In this document: positions 18,534 to 27,342 of the stretch, piece after piece
Layout of the letters: each line of letters begins with the position of its first letter
Numbering within the stretch: the first letter of the stretch is position 1
NCBI GenBank assembly: GCA_026004215.1
Contig: BPIR01000004.1
Coordinates: 167,183 to 231,182 of the forward strand
Reading direction: 5' to 3'
DNA: 64,000 nucleotides
Source of the DNA: Candidatus Binatia bacterium
Lineage (GTDB): Bacteria; Desulfobacterota; Binatia; HRBIN30
Made by a program: the position numbers and the translations under genes
The notes under the pieces: model-generated
What the model was told of the DNA's origin: nothing
Databases searched by the model: none
Seen by the model: the letters and a program-made list of their open reading frames with translations, nothing else

Positions 18534-20207
18534 ATGAGCAGAGACGAAGGCGCTAATGTGGGCAAACAGACGAGCGTGGCCAGCGAGCCGCAGAGGGAGT
18601 TCGATGTCACGGCGTGGGCTGAATGCCTCCAGAGCCGCTTGAGGCCGCCCGATCCGCAAACGGTGGAGACTTCGCCGCTCTTAGAACTATTAGTTTGGGC
18701 GGGGCCGCAGTCGAATGAATCAGCCGACGAACTTCGGGTGGCAGGCGCGGTTGCACAGGCCTGTCGGCAGGAACCGCTGAACATGGGTTGGGTCGCCTTC
18801 TATAGAAGGCAGGCGCACGAGCTGTATTTGATTGCCCAGCAAGGCAATCCACCTCCGGTTAAGCTTCCTTCGGTAGTGCGCTGGGGGAAGCACTCAGAGC
18901 GACTTGCGGACTCTCAAGGGCAACTGGCAGGCCCGTCCTTGCCTTGGCTTCCGCTTGATGCGTTTACCAGTTCCGCTGCGACCAAGGTTGACAACCAGGT
19001 TTGGGCGCTGCCTCTCCTAGCGTTCGGCGAGGTTAACGGCCTGTTATGCGCACAAGTCGAAGATGCCCAGCGCTGCTCTGGGGTTGAGTCGATTGTGCGG
19101 CTGGTGTGCGCATCGATGCCTTTGGCAGTACTGATGTTTGTGAGGCGTCGGTGCTCGTTTTTGATGTCTCCCTTCAGTGAAGTCGCGGTGGAGGAGGCAG
19201 CGTCGAGCGGTGACCCTGGAAAATTGCTTTTGCGTCGGGGTGTGGGGCAGCACAGTTTGTTCCCCGAGCTCGTTGGGCAAAGTCGGGCGTTTTTACATGC
19301 GTTGTCCCTTGCTCAACGGTGGGCAGTGGGTCGAGCTCCTATCTTGATCACGGGAGAGACAGGGACAGGAAAGGAACTACTTGCACGGGCGATCTACGCC
19401 CTGAGCGAACGTCGAAATGGCCCGTGGGTGGCTGTGAACTGTCCGGCCATTCCCCGCGAGCTGGCGGAAAGTGAACTCTTTGGACACGAGAAGGGCGCTT
19501 TTACAGGTGCCACCGAAGCCAGAATCGGTCGTTTCGAACGCGCAGAAGGAGGAGTGCTCTTTTTGGATGAAGTGGGGGACCTGCCTCATGCAATCCAGGC
19601 GAAACTTCTGCGCGTTCTGCAGGAAGGGGAAATTGAAAGGGTGGGATCTGCAAAAACGAAAAAAGTAGACGTCCGGGTCATTGCCGCCACGAACCGTGAT
19701 CTAGAAGAAGCAGTGCGCCAAGGGGAGTTCCGCAAAGACTTGTTCCACCGCTTAGCGGCACTTCCGATCCACTTACCGCCACTAAGAGAGCGGACCGGCG
19801 ACATTGAAATTCTCGCTTGGCATTTCCTCCGCATTAGCCGCGAACGATACGGAAAACGGATCGACGGTATGGCCCCGGGAGTTATGGAGCGGCTATTGGA
19901 GCATGACTGGCCGGGGAACGTTCGTGAGTTAGAGTACGTGATTGAGCGCGCGGTACTTTTGGCCACCGAACCCTGGATTCGAATGGACGACGTGGCCGAC
20001 CTGCGTGTGGGCGAGGGGCCTGCTCCAGGCACCGGAAGTCTCCATTCACAGCTAAGAGCCGAGAAGGTTAGACGGGTAGAACACTCATTGCGCCAAGCCC
20101 AGGGGAACTGCGCGGAGGCTGCACGGCTGCTCGGTATGACCCGAGGAAACTTTTCCCGCTTGCTCCGATCTCTCGGCATCGATCCGCGCCGCTATCGATC
20201 AGAGTGA
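18534..20207 (+). CDS. Sigma-54-dependent transcriptional activator (no receiver domain)
   Basis: A 557-residue NtrC-class activator that uses ATP to remodel sigma-54 RNA polymerase. The N-terminal about 230 residues have a GAF-like pattern (WVAFYRRQAHELYLIAQQG) and no phosphoacceptor receiver, so it probably senses a ligand or partner. The AAA+ domain has Walker A GETGTGKE, ESELFGHEKGAFTGATEARIG with the sigma-54 contact GAFTGA, Walker B GGVLFLDEVGDL, and RVIAATNRDLEEAV and LFHRLAALPIHLPPLRER. The C-terminal Fis-type helix-turn-helix is GNCAEAARLLGMTRGNFSRLLRSLGI. No partner kinase or sigma-54 promoter is visible nearby, so its regulon is unknown. It stands alone between two repeat-bearing islands. 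Confidence 0.93.
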   Translation: MSRDEGANVGKQTSVASEPQREFDVTAWAECLQSRLRPPDPQTVETSPLLELLVWAGPQSNESADELRVAGAVAQACRQEPLNMGWVAFYRRQAHELYLIAQQGNPPPVKLPSVVRWGKHSERLADSQGQLAGPSLPWLPLDAFTSSAATKVDNQVWALPLLAFGEVNGLLCAQVEDAQRCSGVESIVRLVCASMPLAVLMFVRRRCSFLMSPFSEVAVEEAASSGDPGKLLLRRGVGQHSLFPELVGQSRAFLHALSLAQRWAVGRAPILITGETGTGKELLARAIYALSERRNGPWVAVNCPAIPRELAESELFGHEKGAFTGATEARIGRFERAEGGVLFLDEVGDLPHAIQAKLLRVLQEGEIERVGSAKTKKVDVRVIAATNRDLEEAVRQGEFRKDLFHRLAALPIHLPPLRERTGDIEILAWHFLRISRERYGKRIDGMAPGVMERLLEHDWPGNVRELEYVIERAVLLATEPWIRMDDVADLRVGEGPAPGTGSLHSQLRAEKVRRVEHSLRQAQGNCAEAARLLGMTRGNFSRLLRSLGIDPRRYRSE

Positions 20208-21167
20208 GCACAACATCCGCTTGGGGTGCCAACTGGAGTTCCGTTCGAACCAGCCGGATCAAAGGGCCAGTTTCAAAGCGAGTGGTAGATCCGATAAACG
20301 CCCGCGGAGCGAAATGCTCGGAGGGCATAAGAGACCAACTTCACGGTCCGACGAGTGGTGACAGCCATGGACTCCAAACGGCTGCGGGTAGAACGCTTGC
20401 CTATACGCGTCGAGCATCTACCCGCAGCAGCGCCATTGGCAGGTTTCGCGCTGCTGTAGCCCGGCTCGGAAATACATAAGGATGCCGAACTCGGCGTTTC
20501 AGACGGACGCGTAGCGTCCCCCTTTTTCGACGAAACACCAGTCGGACGCCACTCGGTGGAATTACAAGCCCCAGGTGAGCCTGAGTAGGTCGGAGCCCGT
20601 GCCGAACCTCCGCGACGGCTCGCGCACAAGGCTTTTGACTAACAGGCACGGGTTGGGGCCGGTTCCGGCCTCGGTTACTGAGCTTGACACCGCGTTTGGT
20701 TGGGCGCGAGTAAGGGCTTGGCGGCTCAGCGCCTATTCTGCCAAGAGAAGCCATATGCCTCCTCCCCCTGTTCTGCCTACTCGTGCCAGCTCGCGCAGTT
20801 GGCTAGCTCTTCCATCGGAGACGGCAGGTGCGTTGTCCTAGTCGGCTCGTGCTTGGGTCGAATTTATCGCGGTGGGTAACGGAAGCACTCGATGAGTTGA
20901 GTAGGATGATCATCGGCGTGGAAATGGCCTGAACTTGGATGGTCCCCCGTGTGGTCGGCAAACCGGCCGGAGCTTGGGACGCGACAGCCATGCGTCATTG
21001 TGCGCAGTCGATATTGCGGCGTCCCTTGGCAAGGCGAGTGCGTAGCGCGAGCAGCAAAACTGGTACGCGTCGGGAGAGGCTGTCCCGCATGAACCGCTTA
21101 GGGGTTCGGAAGGCCGGCCCGGAGCCTTGCGACCCTTGAGCTGGGCCGATCGGGCCTCCTTGAATCC

Positions 21168-21290
21168 GGGATGGGTGCCCAACTGAAGTGGGTGTCCCAG
21201 ATTTGCCCCCGGGATGGGTGTCCAACTGAAGTGGGTGTCCCGGATTTGCTACCGGATTTGCTAAAGTGGGTGTCCCGGAATTGCCCCCCG
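21168..21290 (-). repeat. GTGGGTGTCC array, reverse, 3 copies in a 43-bp tandem
   Basis: GGGATGGGTG-CCAACTGAAGTGGGTGTCCC units begin at 21168 and 21211 (period 43). Exact cores lie at 21188, 21231 and 21267. The copies are followed by CAGATTTGCCCCC or CGGAATTGCCCCCC. Confidence 0.85.
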
Positions 21291-21399
21291 GATTCGCCCG
21301 AGTTGACATTAAAGTCAGGCACCTGGGCATTGGGCTGAAGCTTCGGACTCGTCCGCCGCCCAGTGTCTCGTCTTGCTTTCTCGACCCACACGGGAATTT

Positions 21400-21421
21400 G
21401 GGACACCCACTTTTTTTCGCC
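21400..21421 (+). repeat. Single forward GGACACCCAC copy
   Basis: GGGACACCCACTTTTTTTCG is an isolated full-length copy with a 7-base T-tract, opposite in orientation to the array ending at 21290. Confidence 0.8.
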
Positions 21422-22073
21422 TGTATCGACTCCGTTCCGCGGCGTAGGTGGCTAGAGCTGTTTGGGGCGGTGCGGTCAACCCAACTCGACTGGGCGCAAC
21501 GAATCCCGTCGAAAGTGCCTGGTGGCACCCACGTATCCAAAACGCCCTATGCGTTGCCGTGGGGAAAGACTTACCTTCCACGCTCACAGACTCAGGGCAC
21601 GAGTGGGGGACCCAAGGCGTGGCGGCCCGGGACCTCCCGTTTCAGATGCAAGGGCAGCTCGGAGCTCGTGAACGCGACTGAGGGGAAGGTTTTCTCTTAC
21701 GCGTTTCACCCGAGGCGGCATCTCGATGGTTCGCGGTTCGATGGGGCCAGCCTTCATCCGAGAAGTTTCGCATTCGGGCCAGGCTGCTGCTCGCGAGCGG
21801 AATGCAGAAGCCAGGAGTTGTCGCAACGGCGTAAAAACCAATCGAGAAGTCCGTTGCGAGATACGCCGTCAGCTCCCCAACTGAGTCGGCCTGTGGAAAA
21901 AGACTCCCTTCAGAGTTGGCGACAGTAACAAGCTTTGTCGTGTGGAAAATCTGAGGAACCCTCTGTTGCGGCCACGCCCGAGACTCATTCGACACCCCCA
22001 GCGCCATCGCGCGGTTAGTTGCGCCACCAGTTCACCCCAATTATAAGCCCTCGGCACGAAGGATTGTTTGAAT

Positions 22074-23723
22074 ATGGCGGAAATTCACGGTGGACGGGTC
22101 GTCGCAAAGGCTTTGAAAGCCGAAAACATTCCTTACATCTTCACCCTGTGTGGGGGCCACGTGATGCCCATTTACGATGGGTGCGTCGATGAGGGTATCC
22201 GTGTAATCGATGTGCGCCACGAGCAGACGGCGGCCCATGCCGCGGATGGTTGGGCGCGGGTGACCGGCCAGCCGGGCGTTGCTGTGGTGACAGCGGGTCC
22301 GGGTGTTACCGACGCGGTAACCGGCGTCGCTAGTGCGCATCGGGCGAACGTTCCAATGATCCTTATCGGCGGCCAGGGTCCCCGGCCGTTCGCTGACATG
22401 GGCTCGCTGCAAGACATGAATCACGTGGAGCTAATGCGCCCGATCACAAAATGGTCTGTCTCTGTGCCCGAAGGTCGCCGTTTGGCAGAGTACGTCGCCA
22501 TGGCGTTCCGCATCGCGACGTCGGGATTGCCCGGGCCGGTCTTCTTAGAGATGCCCATTGACCAGTTGTTCCAGACCTATGAAGAAGAGCGTATCCCCTT
22601 TCCGACCAAATACCGCACCGAAGCGGGCATTGCGGGAGATCCTCGCTACGTCGAACGGGCGTTCGAACTCCTACGCGTCGCGCAACGGCCTGTCATCCTA
22701 GTCGGGTCCCAATTGCGCTGGTCGAAGCGCAGAGAAGCATACCCGAAATTCGTTGATACTTTTGGGATACCGATTTACGTGAACGGCCTCGGTCGCGGGT
22801 CCTTGCCTCCCGATCATCCCTACTTCTTCTCGCAAACGCGCAAAGACGCTTTGCGCCAGGCTGACGTAGTATTGATCTTTGGTACCCCGCTCGATTTCCG
22901 CTTGGGCTACGGTCGGGAAACTCACTTCAATCCCGCTGCGAAGGTTATCCAGGTCGACCTAGATGGCGCAGAAATCGGAAGGAACCGGCCCATCGAAGTG
23001 GGTATTGTCGGAGATACCGGCCTGGTCATGGAACAGCTAACGACTTTGGCTGAGGCAGAGCGTTACGACAAGGCTCTGGTGAAGCCTTGGGTGGACGAAT
23101 TGCGCCGCAAAGAGCACGAAAAGTGGGAGAAGATGCGTCCGGAACTCGAGTCAGACGCGGTTCCGATCAACCCGCTCCGAGCTTGCAAGGAAATCGCTGA
23201 TGCAGTCGGGCGAGACGTGATTGCTGTCGGCGACGGGGGGGATTTTGTCGCGACTGCCGCCTCGATTTTGCGGATTTACGAGCAAGGACATTGGCTCGAC
23301 CCAGGTCCGCTCGGTACGTTAGGAGTCGGGCCGGGCTATGCAATGGCGGCAAAACTCGCGAAGCCGGACCATCCGGTAGTCATCATTTACGGGGATGGCT
23401 CCTTTGGGCTCCATGCCATGGAGTTCGAGGCCATGGTGCGGCAAAAGATCCCTGTGGTCGGTATCGTGGGCAACGATGCTGCCTGGCAGCAAATCCGCCG
23501 TGGACAAATCCAACTTTACGGCCGGGAGCGGGCGGTGGCGACTGCACTCGACTACACTCGTTACGAACGCGTTGTGGAAGCCTTGGGTGGTCACGGAGAG
23601 TATTGCGAGCGTCCCGAGGAGATTCGCCCCGCCATCGAACGTGCGCTCGCCTCGGGTAAGCCGGCTCTGGTGAATATCAAAATTGGTACGAGCGAGTTCA
23701 GGAAGGATGCGATCTCAATTTAA
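22074..23723 (+). CDS. Thiamine-diphosphate enzyme, acetolactate synthase / 2-hydroxyacyl-CoA lyase-like
   Basis: A 549-residue ThDP enzyme with the three-domain fold of acetolactate synthase. The pyrimidine-binding domain has FTLCGGHVMPIYDGC and RHEQTAAHAADGWAR with the activating Glu, then GVAVVTAGPGVTDAVTG. The middle domain has RPVILVGSQLRW. The pyrophosphate domain has GDGSFGLHAMEFEAMVRQ and VGNDAAWQQIRRGQ (the GDG-to-N cofactor motif). FTLCGGH and DAAWQQIRRGQ resemble 2-hydroxyacyl-CoA lyase or oxalyl-CoA decarboxylase relatives more than IlvB, and no small regulatory subunit is nearby, so a branched-chain biosynthetic role is unlikely. ATG 22074 is preferred; TTG 22068, five bases from GAAGGA, is possible. 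It heads a run of five same-strand genes to 26126. Confidence 0.88.
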   Translation: MAEIHGGRVVAKALKAENIPYIFTLCGGHVMPIYDGCVDEGIRVIDVRHEQTAAHAADGWARVTGQPGVAVVTAGPGVTDAVTGVASAHRANVPMILIGGQGPRPFADMGSLQDMNHVELMRPITKWSVSVPEGRRLAEYVAMAFRIATSGLPGPVFLEMPIDQLFQTYEEERIPFPTKYRTEAGIAGDPRYVERAFELLRVAQRPVILVGSQLRWSKRREAYPKFVDTFGIPIYVNGLGRGSLPPDHPYFFSQTRKDALRQADVVLIFGTPLDFRLGYGRETHFNPAAKVIQVDLDGAEIGRNRPIEVGIVGDTGLVMEQLTTLAEAERYDKALVKPWVDELRRKEHEKWEKMRPELESDAVPINPLRACKEIADAVGRDVIAVGDGGDFVATAASILRIYEQGHWLDPGPLGTLGVGPGYAMAAKLAKPDHPVVIIYGDGSFGLHAMEFEAMVRQKIPVVGIVGNDAAWQQIRRGQIQLYGRERAVATALDYTRYERVVEALGGHGEYCERPEEIRPAIERALASGKPALVNIKIGTSEFRKDAISI

Positions 23724-23768
23724 TTCGACTTTCTGCATCCGATCCCTGCAGATGATGTTATTGCGATA

Positions 23769-24500
23769 GTGCCCAACGTCAGTGCTGCCATCGTTGTTAT
23801 CGGAAACGAAATCCTGTCCGGGAAAGTGGAGGACACAAACTCGAGCTTTCTCGCGAAGGAGTTGCGCAGCCTGGGCGTCTCTCTGGAACGTATTTTGGTA
23901 ATCCCAGATGACGTGGAAGTCATCGCCGAATCGATTCGGGATTACTCGACGCGATTCGACTGGGTGTTCACCTCTGGGGGAGTGGGCCCTACTCATGATG
24001 ACGTGACCGTTGCGGGGGTAGCACGGGCGCTCGGCGTTGAGGTTGTGCGCCATCCGGTTCTGGAGAAGTTACTCCTCGCGTACTCCGCCGGCAAACCCGA
24101 CAAGGCGAGTCTCAAGCTCGCTGAAGTTCCAGAGGGCGCGGAGCTGATATACGGAGAGGACTTGGCATTCCCGGTGCTGAAGGCCAGGAACATTTTGATT
24201 CTCCCGGGAATTCCAGAGCTGTTCCGAGCAAAGTTCAAAGCCTTGCGATCGCGTTTTGTATCCGCCCCGTTTTATTTGCGGGTTATCTACTTGCGTGCAG
24301 CGGAAACGACGCTTGTGCCGTATCTCAACGCTACTTTGCAGGCGTTCCCGGAGTTGTTGCTTGGCTCGTACCCGAAGTGGAACGATCCTGAGTATCGCGT
24401 GCGCGTCACGCTCGAATCCAAGGATCAGCGATACGTGGATCAGGCATTGGCGCATCTTCTTGCCCAAATTCCTCCGGAACTAGTGGTGCGCACGGAGTGA
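23769..24500 (+). CDS. Molybdopterin-binding domain protein (CinA N-terminal-like)
   Basis: A 243-residue protein of the MoCF/CinA family. VVIGNEILSGKVEDTNSSFLAKEL and DWVFTSGGVGPTHDDVTVAGVARALG are the family nucleotide/pterin-binding signatures, followed by NILILPGIPELFRAKF. Only the N-terminal type domain is present; the nicotinamide-deamidase C-terminal domain of CinA is absent, so NMN deamidation is not expected. Eukaryotic homologues fuse this domain to FAD synthetase, and its bacterial role is unclear. The start is GTG 23769; the first ATG is far downstream. It lies 45 bases after the ThDP gene and probably in the same transcript. Confidence 0.88.
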   Translation: MPNVSAAIVVIGNEILSGKVEDTNSSFLAKELRSLGVSLERILVIPDDVEVIAESIRDYSTRFDWVFTSGGVGPTHDDVTVAGVARALGVEVVRHPVLEKLLLAYSAGKPDKASLKLAEVPEGAELIYGEDLAFPVLKARNILILPGIPELFRAKFKALRSRFVSAPFYLRVIYLRAAETTLVPYLNATLQAFPELLLGSYPKWNDPEYRVRVTLESKDQRYVDQALAHLLAQIPPELVVRTE

Positions 24501-24539
24501 GTTTGTGGCAAAGTGCGTGGTGACAATAGGGAGGTGTGA

Positions 24540-24893
24540 ATGGCTGGGCGGACAAAACTGATAGCTTGGACATTGATCGCGACGTTGTGGGCGGTTCCGG
24601 TGCTAGGCGAGGACGATTTTCTGCGCGATCTGGGTTGGGGCACGCTCGCGGTGGTCTCTAATGTATTCTACGTTCCTGCCAAGCTAGCATGGGCGGGCGT
24701 CGGGGGTATCACCGGTTCGCTGGCGTATGTCGTCACCTTGGGTGACGTCGACACGGCGAAAAGAATTTGGCAACCAACTTTAGGGGGGAATTACATCGTT
24801 ACGCCTGCGATGTTGCGAGGGGAGGAGCCCCTGTATTTTAGCCCGACAGAAGAAGAGCAGCCGTTGCGCCGAAGGAGGACTCGTCGCTCGTGA
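24540..24893 (+). CDS. Small exported protein of unknown function
   Basis: A 117-residue protein with an N-terminal signal peptide (KLIAWTLIATLWAVPVLGEDD, likely cleavage after VLG). The mature part has a hydrophobic Gly-rich segment (VPAKLAWAGVGGITGSLAYVVTLGD) and a conserved-looking WQPTLGGNYIVTPAMLRGEEPLYF motif, ending in an arginine-rich tail. Short proteins with ...YVPAK...GG..G...Y..T.GD...A..IW...GG.Y..TP..L.G are common in this type of genome, but I know no function. GGGAGGTG (24529-24536) precedes the ATG by 3 bases, and the stop overlaps the next GTG start by 4 bases, so the two are translationally coupled. Confidence 0.8.
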   Translation: MAGRTKLIAWTLIATLWAVPVLGEDDFLRDLGWGTLAVVSNVFYVPAKLAWAGVGGITGSLAYVVTLGDVDTAKRIWQPTLGGNYIVTPAMLRGEEPLYFSPTEEEQPLRRRRTRRS

Positions 24894-25495
24894 ACCGACG
24901 AAGCGGAATTGCCGCAGGCGTCGTGCTGGCGGTCGTGATCGTTGGGTTCGCAGTGTACCAATATCGGTTGTGGCAGGAAGCAAAACGGTGGGAGGGACCC
25001 CTCCGGGAAATTATCGAGGAAAAGATCGAGCACGATGACGGAGTGACCCGTAGCCGGTTCGTGGCCATCCTACCCGCGCCCGTGCAACAGGTCGAAGCTG
25101 TTGTTTGGCAGGTCGAACGGCTTCAAGAGTTCGTGCCCAATTTTAAGATTTCCCGACTGATCGAGGCGAAGGGGAATACCAAAATCGTGGAACTGGGTAT
25201 TCAGGCATTGAGTCTGCCTTTGCTTCGCTATGAGATGGAATTTACGTTGCACCCACAGGAGCATCGGGTGACGTTTCGGACCCTTAAGTCGCAAGCGCAG
25301 GACATCGAGGGAGAATACCGCTTGGAGCCATCGCCCGATGGAAGCAAAACGAGGGTGACATATTCCACCGTCGCGCGCGACAAGGTTGCCGTCCCGTTCC
25401 CTCGTTCAGTCCTGGATAGCGCGGGTCGGGAGACTTTCGTGAACACGGTGCGCGGCATTGAAAAGGTGTTGCTCGGTCAGCATCCAGTGGGTTGA
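24890..25495 (+). CDS. Membrane-anchored SRPBCC/START-like lipid-binding domain protein
   Basis: A 201-residue protein starting at GTG 24890 inside the stop of the preceding gene (GTGA overlap). A single N-terminal membrane segment (GIAAGVVLAVVIVGFAVYQY) is followed by a domain with the SRPBCC (polyketide cyclase/ligand-binding) pattern: an opening strand (RFVAILPAPVQQVEAVVWQVERLQEFVPNF), beta strands KIVELGIQAL, YEMEFTLHPQEHRVTFRTL and KTRVTYSTVARDKVAVPFP, and a closing helix. It may bind a hydrophobic ligand at the membrane. Assignment rests on fold pattern only. Confidence 0.7.
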   Translation: MNRRSGIAAGVVLAVVIVGFAVYQYRLWQEAKRWEGPLREIIEEKIEHDDGVTRSRFVAILPAPVQQVEAVVWQVERLQEFVPNFKISRLIEAKGNTKIVELGIQALSLPLLRYEMEFTLHPQEHRVTFRTLKSQAQDIEGEYRLEPSPDGSKTRVTYSTVARDKVAVPFPRSVLDSAGRETFVNTVRGIEKVLLGQHPVG

Positions 25496-25505
25496 GTAGT
25501 TGCTC

Positions 25506-26126
25506 ATGCGGCGGCTTCATGAGGCTCGCTTCGTGGCAGGAGCGGCCTCACCCGGGCAGTTTCCGGAGTTGGAATATCCGGAGGTGGCCTTTGTGGGTCG
25601 TTCCAACGTGGGCAAGTCGTCTCTCCTGAACGCGCTTATCGGAGGGAAGCCTCTGGCCCGTGTGAGCAAAACCCCGGGGCGAACTCAGCAAATCAACTTT
25701 TTTGTGGTCGATGACCGCCTGACCTTTGTGGATTTGCCAGGATACGGGTTTGCCAAGGTGCCCCCGCGCCTGCGCGAGCACTGGGCTCGGCTGGTGAGGG
25801 AGTACCTAGAACATCGCAAGCAGCTGAGCTTGGTCCTGCTGCTCGTGGATTTGCGGCGCGGTATCGAGGAAGATGAGAGCAGGGTATTAAGCTGGGTCAA
25901 GGATCTTCGAGTCAGCTGCGCAGTTGCGGTAACGAAGGCCGACAAAGCGTCGCAAAGCGAGCGTGCCCGTCAAGTGCGGGCACTTGAGAAGACTCTGGAA
26001 CCCCTGGATGTGCCGTTCATCCTGACCTCCGCAACGCGCGGCGAGGGCATCGGGGATCTTTGGAAGACAATTTTGGAGGCCTGTGAACTGCGCCGGCCAG
26101 GCCCGGATCGGCCACGGTTCGAGTAG
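25506..26126 (+). CDS. engB: Ribosome biogenesis GTPase EngB/YsxC
   Basis: A 206-residue Era-like GTPase needed for assembly of the large ribosomal subunit. The G motifs are in order: G1 GRSNVGKSS, G2 SKTPGRTQQ, G3 DLPGYGFAKVP, G4 TKADK and G5-like TSATRGEG. The length fits the family. ATG 25506 is chosen over TTG 25500. It lies 10 bases after the SRPBCC gene, ending a five-gene run in one direction; a repeat-bearing noncoding island follows. Confidence 0.95.
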   Translation: MRRLHEARFVAGAASPGQFPELEYPEVAFVGRSNVGKSSLLNALIGGKPLARVSKTPGRTQQINFFVVDDRLTFVDLPGYGFAKVPPRLREHWARLVREYLEHRKQLSLVLLLVDLRRGIEEDESRVLSWVKDLRVSCAVAVTKADKASQSERARQVRALEKTLEPLDVPFILTSATRGEGIGDLWKTILEACELRRPGPDRPRFE

Positions 26127-26217
26127 CGGGGGGCGGATCAGGACCCGTGGAATATCGAGCACACCAACAAAGGGCCGCTCAGGTGCACCCTTTAACATGA
26201 GAGGAGAAGCGAAGAAG

Positions 26218-26440
26218 CGGACACCCACTCAACGAAGAATCGGAGATACCCCCGTCAGGCCCGGTAAGAGCTGCTCATACTGAGTTCACGCTTTGGGGAT
26301 GTACCGCCCTACCGCCGACTGCTCACAACAAGGTCCCCAAAGGCCCATCGTGTCCCCATTTTGGGGACACCCACTTTTGGGATAGGTTCATAAGGTGGAG
26401 GGTGCCCAAGCCGGCAGATTTTGGACACCCACAATTCGGG
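26218..26440 (+). repeat. GGACACCCAC array, forward, 3 copies
   Basis: Exact cores start at 26219, 26365 and 26423. Flanks are diverged (TTTTGGG, AATTCGGG, TCAACG), so this array looks older than those at 8102 or 10980. Confidence 0.78.
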
Positions 26441-26850
26441 AAGTGCCCATCGGGTAGTTGGCACAATCTCGAAGGGCATCATTGGGAAGGATTCGATTTG
26501 TCCCGGCCGGCGTAAAAACAAAGAGTGGCGAGCCAGCTTGAGCCGGCGACGAGAGAGAAAGGGAGCGTGTGATCCGCTCCCAGCGCCTCTGAGCCCCGGT
26601 CTGCTCAACCCACCTTACCTGATTTGCGAAATCGGAACCGTACCGGTGGCTAGCCCGACGGTTCTTGCCATCCGAATGAGCCGGGCCAACTGATATCCGA
26701 CTGGTGTGAGTCTCTCCGACGCCGCTCTCCCCGGGCCTTGTGGCCGGTCCCGCAGCGTGGATCAGGGTTGATCGCGGCGAGTGTTCCCCTCGTCCCCGGC
26801 CTTTGAGGCCAGCATGTTCTCTCGGAGACGTCCAGCGACTTGGTGCATTT

Positions 26851-27240
26851 CGTGGGTGTCCTGGATCGTTTCCGGGATTTCCCCGGTTCCGTGGGTGTCC
26901 TGGATTTTCCCTGGATTGCCTCCTGGATTGTCTCTGGAGCTTCTAGATCCTGCTCGCACTCGGTGGGTTTCGAGGAGGCCCAGTTGGAGTCCCTCCATCT
27001 TCGCGGATCTTGCGGGTCCGGCCACATCCGAACGCGCAGACTTGGAACCGGCTCTCATCGATAACCTTCGTCCGTTTTCTCGAGCAGTTCGACCGATTCC
27101 TTAAATCGTGGGTGTCCAGGGTTCATTGTCCTGGGTGTCCGGGAATCAGGGGAATCACACGGGAATCCCAAAGGATCCACAGGAATGAGTGGGGGCAAGA
27201 CGCGCATTGTCTGCCAGTTGATCGGTGGGTGTCCCAGATG
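26851..27240 (-). repeat. GTGGGTGTCC array, reverse, 4 exact copies and 1 relic
   Basis: Exact cores lie at 26852, 26891, 27108 and 27226, and a relic CTGGGTGTCC at 27131. The first two share CGTGGGTGTCCTGGAT and are 39 bp apart. Confidence 0.8.
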
Positions 27241-27342
27241 AAAGCAGGTGGGTCGGATTGGAACAGCCGGAAAGGGTCTCCATGAAGGCTGGGTGTTGGA
27301 TTCCACTCCCTCTTCGTTTGGGCCCATGCTAGAGCGGCGCGC

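Larger units (their letters stand above)
20208..22073. other. 1.9-kb noncoding stretch with a divergent repeat cluster
   Basis: No convincing gene is present; frames are short or have biased noncoding composition. The reverse array at 21168-21290 and a single forward copy at 21400 point away from each other here, unlike most neighbouring pairs. GAAGGA (22058-22063) is the candidate ribosome site of the following ThDP enzyme. Confidence 0.55.
26127..27342. other. 1.2-kb noncoding island between facing repeat arrays
   Basis: Forward copies (26218-26440) and reverse copies (26851-27240) enclose about 0.4 kb with no gene. CCTGGATT and CCGGGAATC-type short motifs recur through 26850-27150. The last 100 bases before 27343 should hold the promoter of the gamma-glutamyl-amine cluster, but no clear -35/-10 pair is visible. 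Confidence 0.6.

Noticed and set aside
22074..23723. Calling the ThDP enzyme ilvB
   Set aside because: No ilvN/ilvC nearby, and the FTLCGGH and DAAWQQIRRGQ motifs point to a 2-hydroxyacyl-CoA-lyase-like branch.
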